Shown here one piece after another: positions 23,153 through 33,352 of a stretch of DNA of 64,000 nt (positions are counted from its first letter, which is position 1; each line of letters opens with the position of its first letter). The position numbers and the translations under genes are program-made. Origin of the DNA: Megaustenia siamemsis (taxonomy: Eukaryota; Mollusca; Gastropoda; Stylommatophora; Ariophantidae); NCBI GenBank assembly GCA_032433765.1, contig JAVIAB010000102.1, forward strand, positions 9,554,491 through 9,618,490. Reading direction: 5' to 3'. The notes under the pieces were generated by a model. The model was not told where the DNA came from. It did no database searches and saw nothing but the letters and a program-made list of their open reading frames with translations.

Positions 23153-24324
23153 ATCTATCATTTCACTTGGTTCTAGCTCTCAATACAAGCTGATTCTCTA
23201 CCACACTCTAGCTGTTAAAGTTTCACAAGCACTTCTTAAATCTCACACAAGTCCAGCTGTGGACTCTAATAGAAATACTCCAACTTTATTCTAGGACATG
23301 TCCCACACTAAAATCCTACACATCTTCACTGGTTGCTATCTCCACTGGGTTCTGTGCTTCTACTTCTTTCTGCTTGCATGTCTGCTATCTCTTTACCATC
23401 TGCCTGCTTTTGGGCTTGGCTTACTAGTTTTATTCTTTGTCCAACCCTTGAGACTTTAACAGTGTTTTAACGCCCAACTCGCTAATAATTTAATGCCCAC
23501 ACACTAATACTTTCTCCTGGCCTATATTCTCACTCACCAAGAATTTTGTTTGCCCATGTGTCTGTCCACTCAAGCTATATTTTGTTGTGTCTTAATCATG
23601 AACTACCCTGTTCTGGAATGTTTTAAACAAGTACAGACTACCTTGATTTTCCTACTTTAACATATTTTCTGTTCTGAGTTCTCACCCGCTGCTACAATAA
23701 TATATAATCATACATGGAGAAAACTTGGTGCCAGCACTGCAAGACAGAAATAGTAATGGAACCCACAGAAAAGAAAACATGGAGAAGAAATTATGATACC
23801 TCTGAAAGACATTGGCTTTGACTGGAAACACATCGAGAAAATGTCCATGAAAAAATGTCAGATGAAAATGGGAGAGACCTTGTCCATGGTCATCCAAAAG
23901 GTACCAGGCTCGCTTTGATTTTAGCCAGCGTTGATTTATTTATAATAGTTCTCTGTAAATTGTTTAGTCACAGAATATTGATGGATGATTGTTGCGCATC
24001 CATCGATGCTAATATTAGCCAGACTGTCTTCATTTTCTGCTAATGTGGATTTGGGGCTTGCTGATGAAACAAAATGAGATCTGAAATGTCAGCTTGCATG
24101 CAAATTAGTTTTCAATGAGGCAGGTTCACACCCTTGTCTGTGCTCCTATTCATCCACTAGCAGACACCTGGGGCATGGAAAAGAGATATTGTGGATGACC
24201 AGAGTTTGCTACATGTCTCTCCATGCTTTTTGAGTTCTACAACACACTTCTCTGTCCATTGAGTTAAGTTTTACTTGTTTTCTTGATCCTTCTTGCACAG
24301 TTAGAAGTCTATTAGGGTTTGTAG
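23153..24324. other. Unassigned intron sequence
   Basis: No exon recognised. A stretch at 23700-23900 with purine-rich coding-like composition could be a decayed retroelement end but I could not place it. Confidence 0.3.
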
Positions 24325-24740
24325 TGTTTTTCACCACCCATCTCTATTCTGGGTGAGATGTTTGACCTTAATTTAATGAGTCTGTGCCTGCCAACTTTGC
24401 TTCTCTTATAAGTGTTCTTTTTAGAGTCTCTTTAGATCTTCCACTTTTTCTGTATCCTGATGTTTCCCACAAAAGAGCCTGTTTGGAATTCTCTTGTTGT
24501 CCAGCACAAGTCTAATATTTGTCCATCTTCTTTCCTTTAATTGTTGATGAGATCTATGGTTGCATGGCCATTTCTCTTCATTCACTTTTAAAGTATATCA
24601 AATATAGGCCAAACATGCATGGACAAGTTCTGATCTAACCAAGATTTAAAGTGTAATATTTGAATATGGGATTGAAAATGTGCAATTTGAGGAATTTGTA
24701 TTTTGATGCAGTAAATTTGACTAGGGTATCATAATCTAGA
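24325..24740 (-). pseudogene. Ancient LINE family A relic
   Basis: The order of recognisable words (ccatctctattctg, tttcccacaaaagagcctg, catgcatgga) follows the family A 3' region at 5830-6250 but with heavy divergence and no surviving frame. No target duplication was found. Confidence 0.6.
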
Positions 24741-25784
24741 GTTAAGGAGAACAATTATTTGATTCATCCTTGTCTTTCTTACTTTAAATGTTTTGTGGTT
24801 TCTTCCTTAAGAATATAACCCAGGTAAAAATCTGTTCGAAAATTCAATTTTTATTGAAAGTTTTATTAAATGTTTCCAACAATTATAAAATTAGATAACT
24901 TTTGTATGTTCATAGTTTATGCATTTAAAAAGTTTGTCAACTTTTATATGCTCATTATTTATTAACAATTAACATTTTTGTGTTTTATTAGACTTTCTTT
25001 GTTCATGGTTTATCATTCTTTGCATGTTTCTGTTTAATAGTTTTGCCTTTCAGTTTATCAGCTTACATCATACCTGTTTATGTTGCCATATTTATTTTTA
25101 GGTGAAACTGTAGGCCAGAGCAAAAAAGCCTGTACAAATGGGGAAAAAACTTGCATGTTAATTTGAATTGTTAATTTATAATATTAATATTTGTTTCTGT
25201 AAAGTTCCAACTGGACAAGACATCACGATCATCAGATTTCTTCCAAATTTTTCACTTATGTTATGTTTAAATTAATGCTAAATTACAAATATCCTTTTTT
25301 TAAATGTTAACTAGGAAATTAATGATTAAATATTTTTTTAATGCAGAAATGTTGGCAGAAACAAACGATCTAACAATTAATATGGCTGACACCTGGTTTT
25401 CCTGGCAGAGATGCTCCCCTTCCTTCAATTAAAATTATAAAATTATTATCTGGACACGAATTTATAGGCAGATGTCTTTCAAATTTTGTAAAAATAAACA
25501 TAAAATTGTATTGGGCAGCATTAATTAAATAGATGCTGAATTTAACAAATTGATTGTTCTTAATTCTGTAAATCAGCAATAACAAAATGTAGAAATAAAG
25601 CACACCTATTGCATTCAAGTGTGAATCTAATATCCTGAACTCTATGACATGACAGTTGTTACACCAAAAAATCTTCATCTTTATCAATTCCTCACCACAG
25701 TGGTGTACCATATTGCCTGACCTTTGCTGTTGCCCTAGTGGTTTGCTTACTTCTTGAAGAGGCATGATTTGTTCAGTCTTATTC
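24741..25784. other. AT-rich intron sequence
   Basis: Very AT-rich, with no exon, array or recognisable element. A 131-codon minus frame at 25370-25765 has no recognised similarity. Confidence 0.35.
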
Positions 25785-26205
25785 TCCCATTATACGGCCA
25801 AAAAAATGATGATTGTTTCTTCCTAATATTGGAAATTATCTTTCTTTTTGCTTTGGCCTCTTTCAGAACGTTTTCATTACTCCTCCTAGCTTTCCATGGT
25901 ATTCACAACATTCTTCTGTAAAACCACATTTCTACAGACTCCAGTGATTTTCTTGTCTGTTGTCATATTGTCCATGATTCACATCCATATGTTAAAACTG
26001 GCTATACATAACATTTAAGAACTCTTTTTCTTGTTTCTATTGTCAAAAATGTATTGCATAGTATCTTTCTTATTTTTTGGAAAGTTGCTTTTGCCTGAGC
26101 CATTCTGCATCTCACCTCTGTTGTACATCTTCCGTCTGAGGTTAACAAAGTCCCCAAATATTTCAATTCATTGACCTGTTTTAATATTGTTCCACAATAA
26201 ATATA
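25785..26205 (-). pseudogene. LINE family B relic
   Basis: Matches the segment 57310-57720 of the better family B copy (ccatatgttaaaactggc, gtccatgattcacatcc). On the minus strand fragments of the thumb/C-terminal region can be read but with stops. The 3' end with the TGATGA tail is absent. Confidence 0.7.
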
Positions 26206-26353
26206 TGTAATATTGTTTGTAATTGATATTTAATGCCATATCCTAGATGTTATTATTTGCTATAGGATTGTCATGAACCCATTTACAGAAATGTTAAGTC
26301 TTAATGAGATAAAATGTTCAATGAACATTTATTTGATATTATTGTATGTTTAG

Positions 26354-26453
26354 GTTATTTCGTTGATGGATTGTTCCTTCACTTTGTGGCCAGCATGATT
26401 AGTGGTCTCATCACCACAGCAGCATCCATGCCTGTTGACATAGCAAAGACAAG
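26354..26453 (+). CDS. SLC25A11: Mitochondrial 2-oxoglutarate/malate carrier, internal exon (third carrier repeat)
   Basis: The exon follows a tgtttag acceptor and ends at gtgagg. It starts in phase 1 (GT completes the Gly codon) and reads YFVDGLFLHFVASMISGL and ITTAASMPVDIAKT, ending with AG of an Arg codon. PVDIAKTR is the carrier signature P-x-D-x-x-x-x-R of the third repeat, at the matrix end of transmembrane helix 5. It is uninterrupted over 100 bp and differs from vertebrate SLC25A11 mainly before the helix. Confidence 0.94.
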
Positions 26454-26519
26454 GTGAGGACTACTGTTTATTTGGTTGTAATGATGATTAGCTGATGGCA
26501 TAGTGGTGGGGATTATCCC

Positions 26520-26800
26520 TATCATCATCATTGAGTGCCGTCTCCACATCAAAGAAAGGTTGGCTACCATGGAGTTCCATTCCACTCTGTCTCTTGCTTT
26601 GATGGTGCAGATGGCTGACTTGTCCTTTGATATCTTTTGATGTTACTCATCCATGTTTGTCTTGGTCTGCCTCTTCTACTTTGTATTTTCCCTTCCAATA
26701 TTACTTTTGGTAGGCTGTTGTGTCTTTTAACAGCCCCAAAAATTTCATTTTTCTTGTTCTAATTGTGTTTAGTAGTTCTCTTTTCATTTTTAATGGTTAC
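26520..26800 (-). mobile_element. LINE family B, 5'-truncated copy (same subfamily as 12756 and 27060)
   Basis: Begins with atcatcatcattgag, the reverse of the family tail, and contains gtctcttgctttgatggtgc and cttggtctgcctcttctac, matching the reverse complement of the other copies. A clean target duplication was not found. It begins only some 70 bp downstream of a carrier-gene exon. Confidence 0.8.
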
Positions 26801-26867
26801 CCCCGTGCCTTAAGATAATCAGGAAAAAGGTGCTAGTGTCCATATTTTCCAATAACCAATAACATAT

Positions 26868-27015
26868 TTTATGGTTCATATAGACTATGCTATCAATTAT
26901 CACTGACATTTTATGGTTCCTGTAGATCATGCTACCAATCACCATTGACATTTTATGGTTCCTGTAGACCATGCTACCAACTACCACTGATATCTTATGG
27001 TTCCTGTAGACCATA
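26868..27015. repeat. 42-bp tandem repeat, ~3.5 copies
   Basis: Copies of tatggttcctgtagaccatg followed by ctaccaatcaccattgacat. Confidence 0.85.
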
Positions 27016-27059
27016 CTAGGCCACATTTTGGTACCAATATTCAGAGGCTAAGTGAAGTC

Positions 27060-27349
27060 TTGCTTCTAGAAGTTCAGTATTCTTGCTGTCTGCTGAACAC
27101 AATCAAGACAAGACAAATGAAATTTTTGGGGCATGTTAAAAGACACAACAGCCTACTAAAAGTAATATTGGAAGGGAAAATACAAGGCAAAAGAGGCAGA
27201 GGCAGACCAAGACTAACATGGACGAGTAACATCAAAAGATGGACAAGTCAATCTATGTCAGCCTGCACCATCAAAGCAAGAAACAGAGTAGAATGGCGAT
27301 CCATGGTAGCCAACCTTCGTTGCGGAGAGGGCACACGATGATGATGATG
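27060..27349 (+). mobile_element. LINE family B, 5'-truncated copy
   Basis: Flanked by aagtgaagtc at 27050-27059 and 27350-27359 (10-bp target duplication) and ending in (gat)n. The coding part is open: MKFLGHVKRHNSLLKVILEG, RGRGRPRLTWTSNIKRW, VANLRCGEGTR. Very similar to 12756..13057, so both are fairly recent. Confidence 0.9.
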
Positions 27350-27359
27350 AAGTGAAGTC

Positions 27360-27616
27360 ATGTTGGTCAGAAAAATATTGGCCACATTTGAGTTTTGAAT
27401 TCAGACACTTGTGGTCAGTAGCCAGCACATTGTGTATTCAGCCAGTCTGTGGGTGTAATTTAGTTTCAGCCAGGGAAAGTAAAAGACAATGTGGATGGAT
27501 TGGAATTGGGTAGAATAATGAGCTGAAAAACCTTGACTTTTTTCACACAATATGTTCTTATCAATAACAATGTGAACATATTGCACAAAAAGAAAAAAAA
27601 AGATGCTCTACCATCA
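27360..27616. other. Intron sequence without feature
   Basis: Nothing recognised except an A-rich run near 27590. Confidence 0.3.
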
Positions 27617-28048
27617 ATGACTATAAAAATAGGATCTGAGATCAACCAAGAAAAGATGAAAGTCATGAAAAATCAAATTCGTCCACAAGAAAAAAATATA
27701 ACTGGAAGGAAAGACATTTGAAGAAGTAGTTCACTTTGTATTTCTTAACATAGATCAAGAAGGAGACAAAAAGAAAGAAAGTAGAATCAGAATAGCAAAG
27801 GCAGCAGTGATTTTCAGAAACTTGATAAAGTATAGAAATCAAATTTACTAAGCACAAAAACAAAGCTCAGGATTTTCCAACCAATTGTATTATCCAGCCT
27901 TACTCATGCATGCAAGAGCTAGAAAACAACTAAAGAAATAGAATAATAAACTGGATGCATTTCAAAACAAATGCTTCAGGAAAATACTTCAAGTACTGTG
28001 GAATGAATTCAAGACTAGTGCGGAAATAAGAGAAATGACAAAGCTTTC
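27617..28048 (+). pseudogene. LINE family A relic
   Basis: Follows the family A C-terminal coding region from the segment ahead of LGLEVNHEKTKVMKS (here tgagatcaaccaagaaaaga) to the TNEEIREI region (cggaaataagagaaatgac), with many substitutions and frame breaks. No 3' tail was found. Confidence 0.75.
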
Positions 28049-28116
28049 AAATATATATCTTCACTTCTCTCTATTGTTCTAGCTGGTCTATAACTGAACA
28101 AATCTTTATTCCACAG

Positions 28117-28168
28117 AATACAGAACATGAAAATGATTGATGGAAAGCCAGAATACTCAGGAGCTCTT
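28117..28168 (+). CDS. SLC25A11: Mitochondrial 2-oxoglutarate/malate carrier, short internal exon
   Basis: A 52-bp exon between a ttccacag acceptor and a gtaagt donor. Its first A completes the Arg codon of PVDIAKTR and it reads IQNMKMIDGKPEYSGAL. The equivalent human segment is IQNMRMIDGKPEYKNGL. It ends in phase 0. Confidence 0.93.
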
Positions 28169-28552
28169 GTAAGTTATCTCCTGTTATATCTTTATCAGAT
28201 TACATGTCATATTTAGCTATATTCTTCTTCTCCTCACTTTGAACTCCCTGTGGAGCATAGGTCTTCAGAAAATAATTTCCAAGCTGTAATTTCTTAATGT
28301 TGCTCCATGTTTTTCTATCTTTGTTTTATTTTTTTGTTTCCATTTCTCTTCTTCCTAAATATTGTCACATATTTTTGACTGTTGTTCTCCATGTTTGATT
28401 GGACTGATTTAACAGATGATTTGCTGTGATGGACATTTAAGTATGAACAAATAAATAAACTATCATTACAGCATTTATTCCATATTGGGGTCCGCTGTGG
28501 TGGGGGAGGGGCGGACTTATAGAACTGGAGAATACAGGACAACTCCATCCCA

Positions 28553-28711
28553 GTATAGTCACCAAGAAGTGTTTGGTCTTAAGAGTTTTTATTTCTAGTC
28601 ACCAAGAAGTGTTTGGTCTAAGAGTTTTTATTTCTAGTCACCAAGAAGTGTTTGGTCTAAGAGTTTTTATTTCTAGTCACCAAGAAGTGTTTGGTCTAAG
28701 AGTTTTTATTT
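28553..28711. repeat. 39-bp tandem repeat, 4 copies
   Basis: Four nearly identical copies of tagtcaccaagaagtgtttg followed by gtctaagagtttttatttc. Confidence 0.92.
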
Positions 28712-28781
28712 CACCTCCGATAGAAAAACTTGTGGATCCTATTATGATTTATGTAGAGATTAATAGCAGTTTTTATCCATT

Positions 28782-29717
28782 GAGTTATTTGCGGGTCATC
28801 ATCATTGCACTCCGAACATGTCCATAGGTGCTCAGATCCCCTCCTCAGCAATTCCCTCAGTGTCCAGCGACTGACGACTCCAGTTCTATGTTGGTTGATA
28901 AGTCTTCTTACACGGCCACCAAGTTTCTCATTTCTGGCTGTGCCCATCTTAACTCCAATTTCCATCATCCGAAGAAGTGACGTTGATCTGTGTTTGTCGA
29001 AGTCCTGTGCTCTTCCCACATCTCGGAGGGCATTGATGATGTCCGCCCGATCCATCGGTTGCCCGTCCTCAACGACAGCGCAGCTAGCCAACCTGTCCGC
29101 TCTCTCATTTCCCCGTACTCCCGCATGTCCAGGGACATAGACAAAGGTGACCTTACGTATTTTGGATTTCTGCAACGACTCTACCCATTGCATGCGTACA
29201 AAGCCCGCCTCCACTTTTTTTATCATGCTCATCGAATCACTCAGTATACATGCGTGGGTGTAGTCTTGTGACTCTAACCATTTGAATGCCTTGGTCACTG
29301 CCATCACCTCCATTGTCATGCTACTCGTGGTCATGGCGTATGCACCACTGTCTTCCTTTGCTATTCTGCCTGCCGAGCGTGCTGTAAATGCCCATGCACT
29401 TCTTTTGTGTCGTCTTACAGATCCGTCTGTATAGATGACTGCATCTTTCTCATCGGTGTTATCGCAGATGAGACCGTTGACCTCAGCATTAACCACGACC
29501 GGGTTCTGTTCCCTACTTTTCCTGTCGAGTGTGACAATACATGAGAAAGTCCCTTGAATGACGTAGGCAATGGTATCCACTCCTCATCAACGCTGATATT
29601 GGTAAGCCCACAGACCTGTTTGATGACATCTTCTGCTCGGCCCACCCATGATTTGCCTCTTTTTAGCCTGGTACCTTTCTCTGTGTTGAGCACGTGGTGC
29701 AATGGATGCTCTGTATA
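28782..29717 (-). mobile_element. LINE family C with RNase H, 5'-truncated copy 2
   Basis: Flanked by ttttatccatt at 28771-28781 and 29718-29728 (11-bp target duplication). Nearly identical to the 3' half of copy 1 (15380..17169). The RNase H is open in a single minus frame from about 29510 down into the 3' flank: VIYTDGSVRR, SSMTMEVMAV, ILSDSMSMIKK, VYVPGHAGVRGNERADRLAS. Upstream of that, one C of a short run is missing near 29552 relative to copy 1. Confidence 0.93.
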
Positions 29718-29728
29718 TTTTATCCATT

Positions 29729-30102
29729 CAGCCGCCCACATAAATGTAATATTTTCAAAAGTAAAAGTTTTCAGTCATGTCTTGTGGTGTGTGTATGTTA
29801 GGGGGTGGTAAAGTATTAATGATGACAATAATTTTATTGTCCATGACTGCCAGCAGTTTTGTGAATCATGTGATCAGTACAACAGGGTGCCCTACTCTCA
29901 GAAAGGAAAAAAATGCTGGTACTAATTTTCAAGGTTTGTGTGAATCTGCCACTGTATCCCTCCACCACCATCCCTCCTTTCCCACCAAAATGTTCACTCT
30001 TGGGAATCGAACAAGTCCATTACCAATTTTGCCATCACAGATTCACAATTTTCTGAGATGGGCTGTTTTGTAGATTAAACAAGAAGAAATGCACAGCGTG
30101 AC
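29729..30102. other. Unassigned intron sequence
   Basis: No exon or identifiable element. The string gggaatcgaac near 30003 resembles a tRNA B box, but no matching A box or repeat partner was found. Confidence 0.3.
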
Positions 30103-30365
30103 AATAAACATCCGAGTGGGAATTGATTGGCTGTATCATAAAAAAAGATATAAATACCATGACAGCAGATCGATATTGGGATTTGATAGTCACATCTGTC
30201 AAATAGACCACAACACCATGACATCTGATACCAGAATTTGATTGTCATGTCTATAGAATAGACCAAAACACAATGACAGCAGAAACCAGGATTTGATTGT
30301 CCTATCTGTAGAATAGACCAAAACACCATGACAGCAGATAGATACCAAGATTTCATTGGCTGTAT
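30103..30365. repeat. Degenerate tandem repeat, ~57-60-bp unit, ~4 copies
   Basis: Repeats of gatttgattgtc, agaatagaccaaaacacc and atgacagcag with moderate divergence. Confidence 0.8.
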
Positions 30366-30367
30366 CC

Positions 30368-30826
30368 TCAGAAATGATTGAACACTATTACAACACACAT
30401 GTTATTTTTGTGTGTACTTTTTTCTGCACTTCTGCTTTTATTCTGCAGATATGCACAGGCCATCTTAGATCTGAGAATTAACTTCTGACTAAGTGAGAGT
30501 ATATCATGGTCACCTTCCATTACTTTATCTAGTACCTTATATTTTTGTGACATCTCTGTGACCTCCACTAAATACATAGGGACAGATAAATAATTGACAT
30601 TTTGGCCGACAACTGGACAGATACGGTTTTCTTCCCTAATGGTCCTTTTGAGATCAGATAAGGATTCACTTGTACACAGCGTAACATTATCTATGCCATC
30701 ATATGTAAACAATGTAAGGTAACCTACATAGGCGAATGAATCAGGATGCCATTTCTGAGACAGATGCAGGGAACATCTGTATGACATCACATGAGATGCA
30801 GGCACCCCAATAACTCTAAGGGCCAT
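30368..30826 (-). other. Unidentified 152-codon open frame, antisense in the last intron of the carrier gene
   Basis: From ATG at 30826 the frame is open with a mixed, non-repetitive amino-acid composition (KWHPDSFAYVGYLTLF, then SDLKRTIREENRICPVVGQ, then KVMEGDHDILSLSQK). I do not recognise a domain. The right-hand neighbour (30830-30960) is also GC-richer than the intron average. It could be a remnant of an unfamiliar mobile element or a chance frame. Confidence 0.25.
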
Positions 30827-31131
30827 TGGGGTAAGGCGGATGGCTTAGTTACTGGCCTGTTGTCATGTTCTTCTGACAGCCGCAGCCGAATCACTTTAAA
30901 GAGTCGTCTGATCGCCTGTATGGGTTGCCTGACCCCAAGGGGCATCAATGTATCCACTTCTCACCAGTAATATATTAACCCTCTTTCGCATGTAGGCCAA
31001 AACATCAGTATTTTGTTGTGTTCCTTATTTTTAAAGCTGACATCATACCTTGTAGGAGTTACACCCCACTACTTGCTCTTCTAAATGCATAATTGTTAAC
31101 ATTATTGTGATTAATTACTGTTTATTTCCAG

Positions 31132-31308
31132 GATGTCTTAGCGAAAACTGTTAGACAAGAAGGCTTTTTCAGTTTGTGGAAAGGCTTCACCCCATACTAT
31201 GCTCGTTTAGGACCCCATACAGTCCTGACCTTTATCTTCTTGGAGCAGATGAACTCGGCATACCGTCGTTATGTCCTACATGACGATTCAGCAGGCGGAG
31301 GCTTGTAG
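31132..31308 (+). CDS. SLC25A11: Mitochondrial 2-oxoglutarate/malate carrier, terminal exon
   Basis: This last coding exon follows a tttccag acceptor and ends with TAG at 31306-31308. It encodes DVLAKTVRQEGFFSLWKGFT, PYYARLGPHTVLTFIFLEQM and a tail NSAYRRYVLHDDSAGGGL. The QEGFFSLWKGFTP motif and the G-P-H-T-V-L-T helix 6 are diagnostic of SLC25A11 (human: YEGFFSLWKGFTPYYARLGPH). The C-terminus is a few residues longer than the human one. Reading frame is clean over 59 codons. Confidence 0.97.
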   Translation, partial: DVLAKTVRQEGFFSLWKGFTPYYARLGPHTVLTFIFLEQMNSAYRRYVLHDDSAGGGL

Positions 31309-31390
31309 TAGCTGTCTATGTAATACTGAACTTCTAGAAGCATATATAGCGTAGTTATTGCATTTGATAACATTGTTATGGTTGTGTATA

Positions 31391-31396
31391 AATAAA
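31391..31396 (+). terminator. Polyadenylation signal AATAAA
   Basis: The hexamer AATAAA lies 83 bp after the carrier stop codon. It is the first such hexamer downstream, so a short 3' UTR is likely. Confidence 0.7.
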
Positions 31397-31436
31397 TTTC
31401 ATATCTGATTGCTCTCTAATCCACAATGTGGAGTCT

Positions 31437-31552
31437 TACACAGAGGTCTAGGTGACCAGGCTGCCATTCAAAGGTCTAGGGTTTGATTGGAGACTAGGCT
31501 GCCAGTCAAAGGTCTAGGGTTTGATTGGAGACCAGGCTGCCAATCAGAGGTC
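31437..31552. repeat. 38-bp tandem repeat, 3 copies
   Basis: Three copies of aggctgccagtcaaaggtct followed by agggtttgattggagacc. Confidence 0.85.
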
Positions 31553-31796
31553 TCAAAAATTATTATAAGTAACTTTGATTGATCCAAAGTTGTGGCAAAT
31601 CATAATTGACAGAACTCAAAGGCTAGTCAAGCAAGAATAGCTTCATTGATTAAACAGTCACATATAAAAATAAACTGAGGCAACAGAACTTAACACAACT
31701 CTATGTTCATTGATAGATTCTATTTCATAACAAAAGTAGCAATTAGTTCCTGTTTATTATATTGTTCTGTTCTAACCTTGGTATTGGTGAACTTTT

Positions 31797-31945
31797 GTTA
31801 CATTATAATGAGAAAGTATAAAGGTAGGGAGCATTCTTTACATTATAATGAGAAAGTAATAAAGGTAGGGAGCATTCGTTACATTATAATGAGAAAGTAA
31901 TAAAGGTAGTGAGCGTTGTTACATTATAATGACAAGGTAATGTAT
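31797..31945. repeat. ~41-bp tandem repeat, 3-4 copies
   Basis: Copies of ttacattataatgagaaagt followed by aataaaggtagggagcattc. Confidence 0.85.
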
Positions 31946-31982
31946 TTTTGTCAAATTATATTTTATAAAACAATGAAAGTAG

Positions 31983-32217
31983 GGTAAGTAAAGAGCCCTG
32001 TCACGCCAAGTGGCGTATAGGGAATATGGTGTTAGTGACCATAATTTGTATAGACCTTCGGCACATGATGTCTGGGGTAATGTGGTCAGTAAAGCGGCCT
32101 GTGCCGCTTTACTTTCCCAGAAAAAATCCAGTACCCATTTAAGGCTGGGTGAACCCAGAAGCCGTCGATCAGGAACGAACCCGACCTCTTGTCTTTGCCG
32201 TCCAGTTCACTAACCAG
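31983..32217 (-). mobile_element. tRNA-derived SINE, near full length
   Basis: On the minus strand the head at the right end reads tggttagtgaactgg (RNA polymerase III A-box-like), followed about 30 bp later by gggttcgttcc (B-box-like). The body and tail follow. The 9-bp duplication tgaaagtag is at 31974-31982 and 32218-32226. A second, headless copy is at 10700. The body contains a perfect hairpin, agtaaagcggc at 32088-32098 against gccgctttact at 32103-32113. Confidence 0.85.
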
Positions 32218-32226
32218 TGAAAGTAG

Positions 32227-32474
32227 TTTATCAAATTATATTAGAAAGTAATCAGGCTTTAAGACAGATTTCATTTGACAATTAATGAATCTGGTAAGCA
32301 TTTCTTTGTCACTGCATGAGAATTAATACAGGAGTTGGAATGACAGTGGCAAGTAATTGATTGATCTCACAGACAGCAATGATAGTTGGAAAACACACTT
32401 TCATTTGACTTTTCTAAACATGTTTATCCCTAAGTTAATTGCAGCATGTTTTTTCTCCTTTAAAGGCAATTTAA
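32227..32474. other. Unassigned intergenic sequence
   Basis: AT-rich; nothing recognised. An A-run of about 20 bases follows near 32477. Confidence 0.3.
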
Positions 32475-32514
32475 CAAAAAAAAAAAAAAAAAAATAAAAT
32501 AGTGGTATGGTGAC

Positions 32515-32640
32515 AGCTTTACGTGGTAATGGACAAAACAAAAGTCAACGTTTCGGCCAAGTAGGCCTTCAGCTGGAACAATAAACAACAACATAAAAAA
32601 ATATATATAAGGATATGTAAACAAATCTAACTACATGGTG
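32515..32640 (-). repeat. Dispersed repeat, second copy of the GGCCGAAAC element
   Basis: Contains gtttcggccaagtaggcctt and an AT-rich tail (aaatatatataaggatat), the reverse complement of 14740-14900. An A-run lies just to the left. Confidence 0.65.
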
Positions 32641-32896
32641 ATAATATTCACCAATAAATAATTCACAGCAGCTTCGCATCTTGGTGCATCTTTATGCCTT
32701 TACTTCTTTCTCCCTTAAACCTTGTTTTACATGCTTTTGTTGACTATGAAATGTTAACATCTGTTTGTATACTCACATGTTATTTAGTTGTGAGAGGTTA
32801 CTAAAACCTCTTAGAACTAGACCCTTATTACTCGCACTAATACAATCCAGTGGGTGACCTAAATATTGTTTCTTCACTTAGGAAAAGTGATGTCAT

Positions 32897-33120
32897 TTTT
32901 CTAGCACTTAATGAATAAGACTTGTGAATGTATAGAGCAAAGAGAAAGTTGTAACAACACTTAATTAATAAGACTTGTGAATGTATAGAGCAAAGAGAAA
33001 GTTGTAACAACACTTAATTAATAAGACTTGTGAATGTGTAGAGCAAAGAAAAAAGTTGCATCAACACTAAATGAAAGTTGTATCAACACTAATGAAAGTT
33101 GTATCAACACTTAATGAAAA
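32897..33120. repeat. ~54-bp tandem repeat, 3 copies plus short satellites
   Basis: Copies of cacttaattaataagacttg, tgaatgtatagagcaaagag and aaagttgtaacaa, followed by two short partial repeats (aatgaaagttgtatcaacac). Confidence 0.85.
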
Positions 33121-33352
33121 TGGTATTGCCAGCTTGAGATTCTTCCAGATGTAGATGAAATGGCAGCTTGTAGTAGAAATATGAAACTAGCACAAAGTGG
33201 GACTGCCCTTGATGTGAAGAACTAAAAATGAATGTTGTGTTTAGTTTGGTGTTGAGGGATCATGTTGCATTCATTGCCAGTAATATCAATCTGTTTATTA
33301 ACTTCTATCATGTAAATAGCATTGTTCACTTGGAAAGACACAAATGTGATGT
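33121..33352. other. Unassigned intergenic sequence
   Basis: No gene recognised. Confidence 0.3.

Noticed and set aside
29990..30020. B-box-like gggaatcgaac as a tRNA or SINE
   Set aside because: No A box at proper distance, no cloverleaf, and no second copy in the window.
2382..31308. Interpretation of the carrier gene as a pseudogene
   Set aside because: Introns, splice sites and phases are kept, amino-acid conservation is strong, and each defect is a single missing base, so sequence error is the simpler explanation. A retropseudogene is excluded by the introns.
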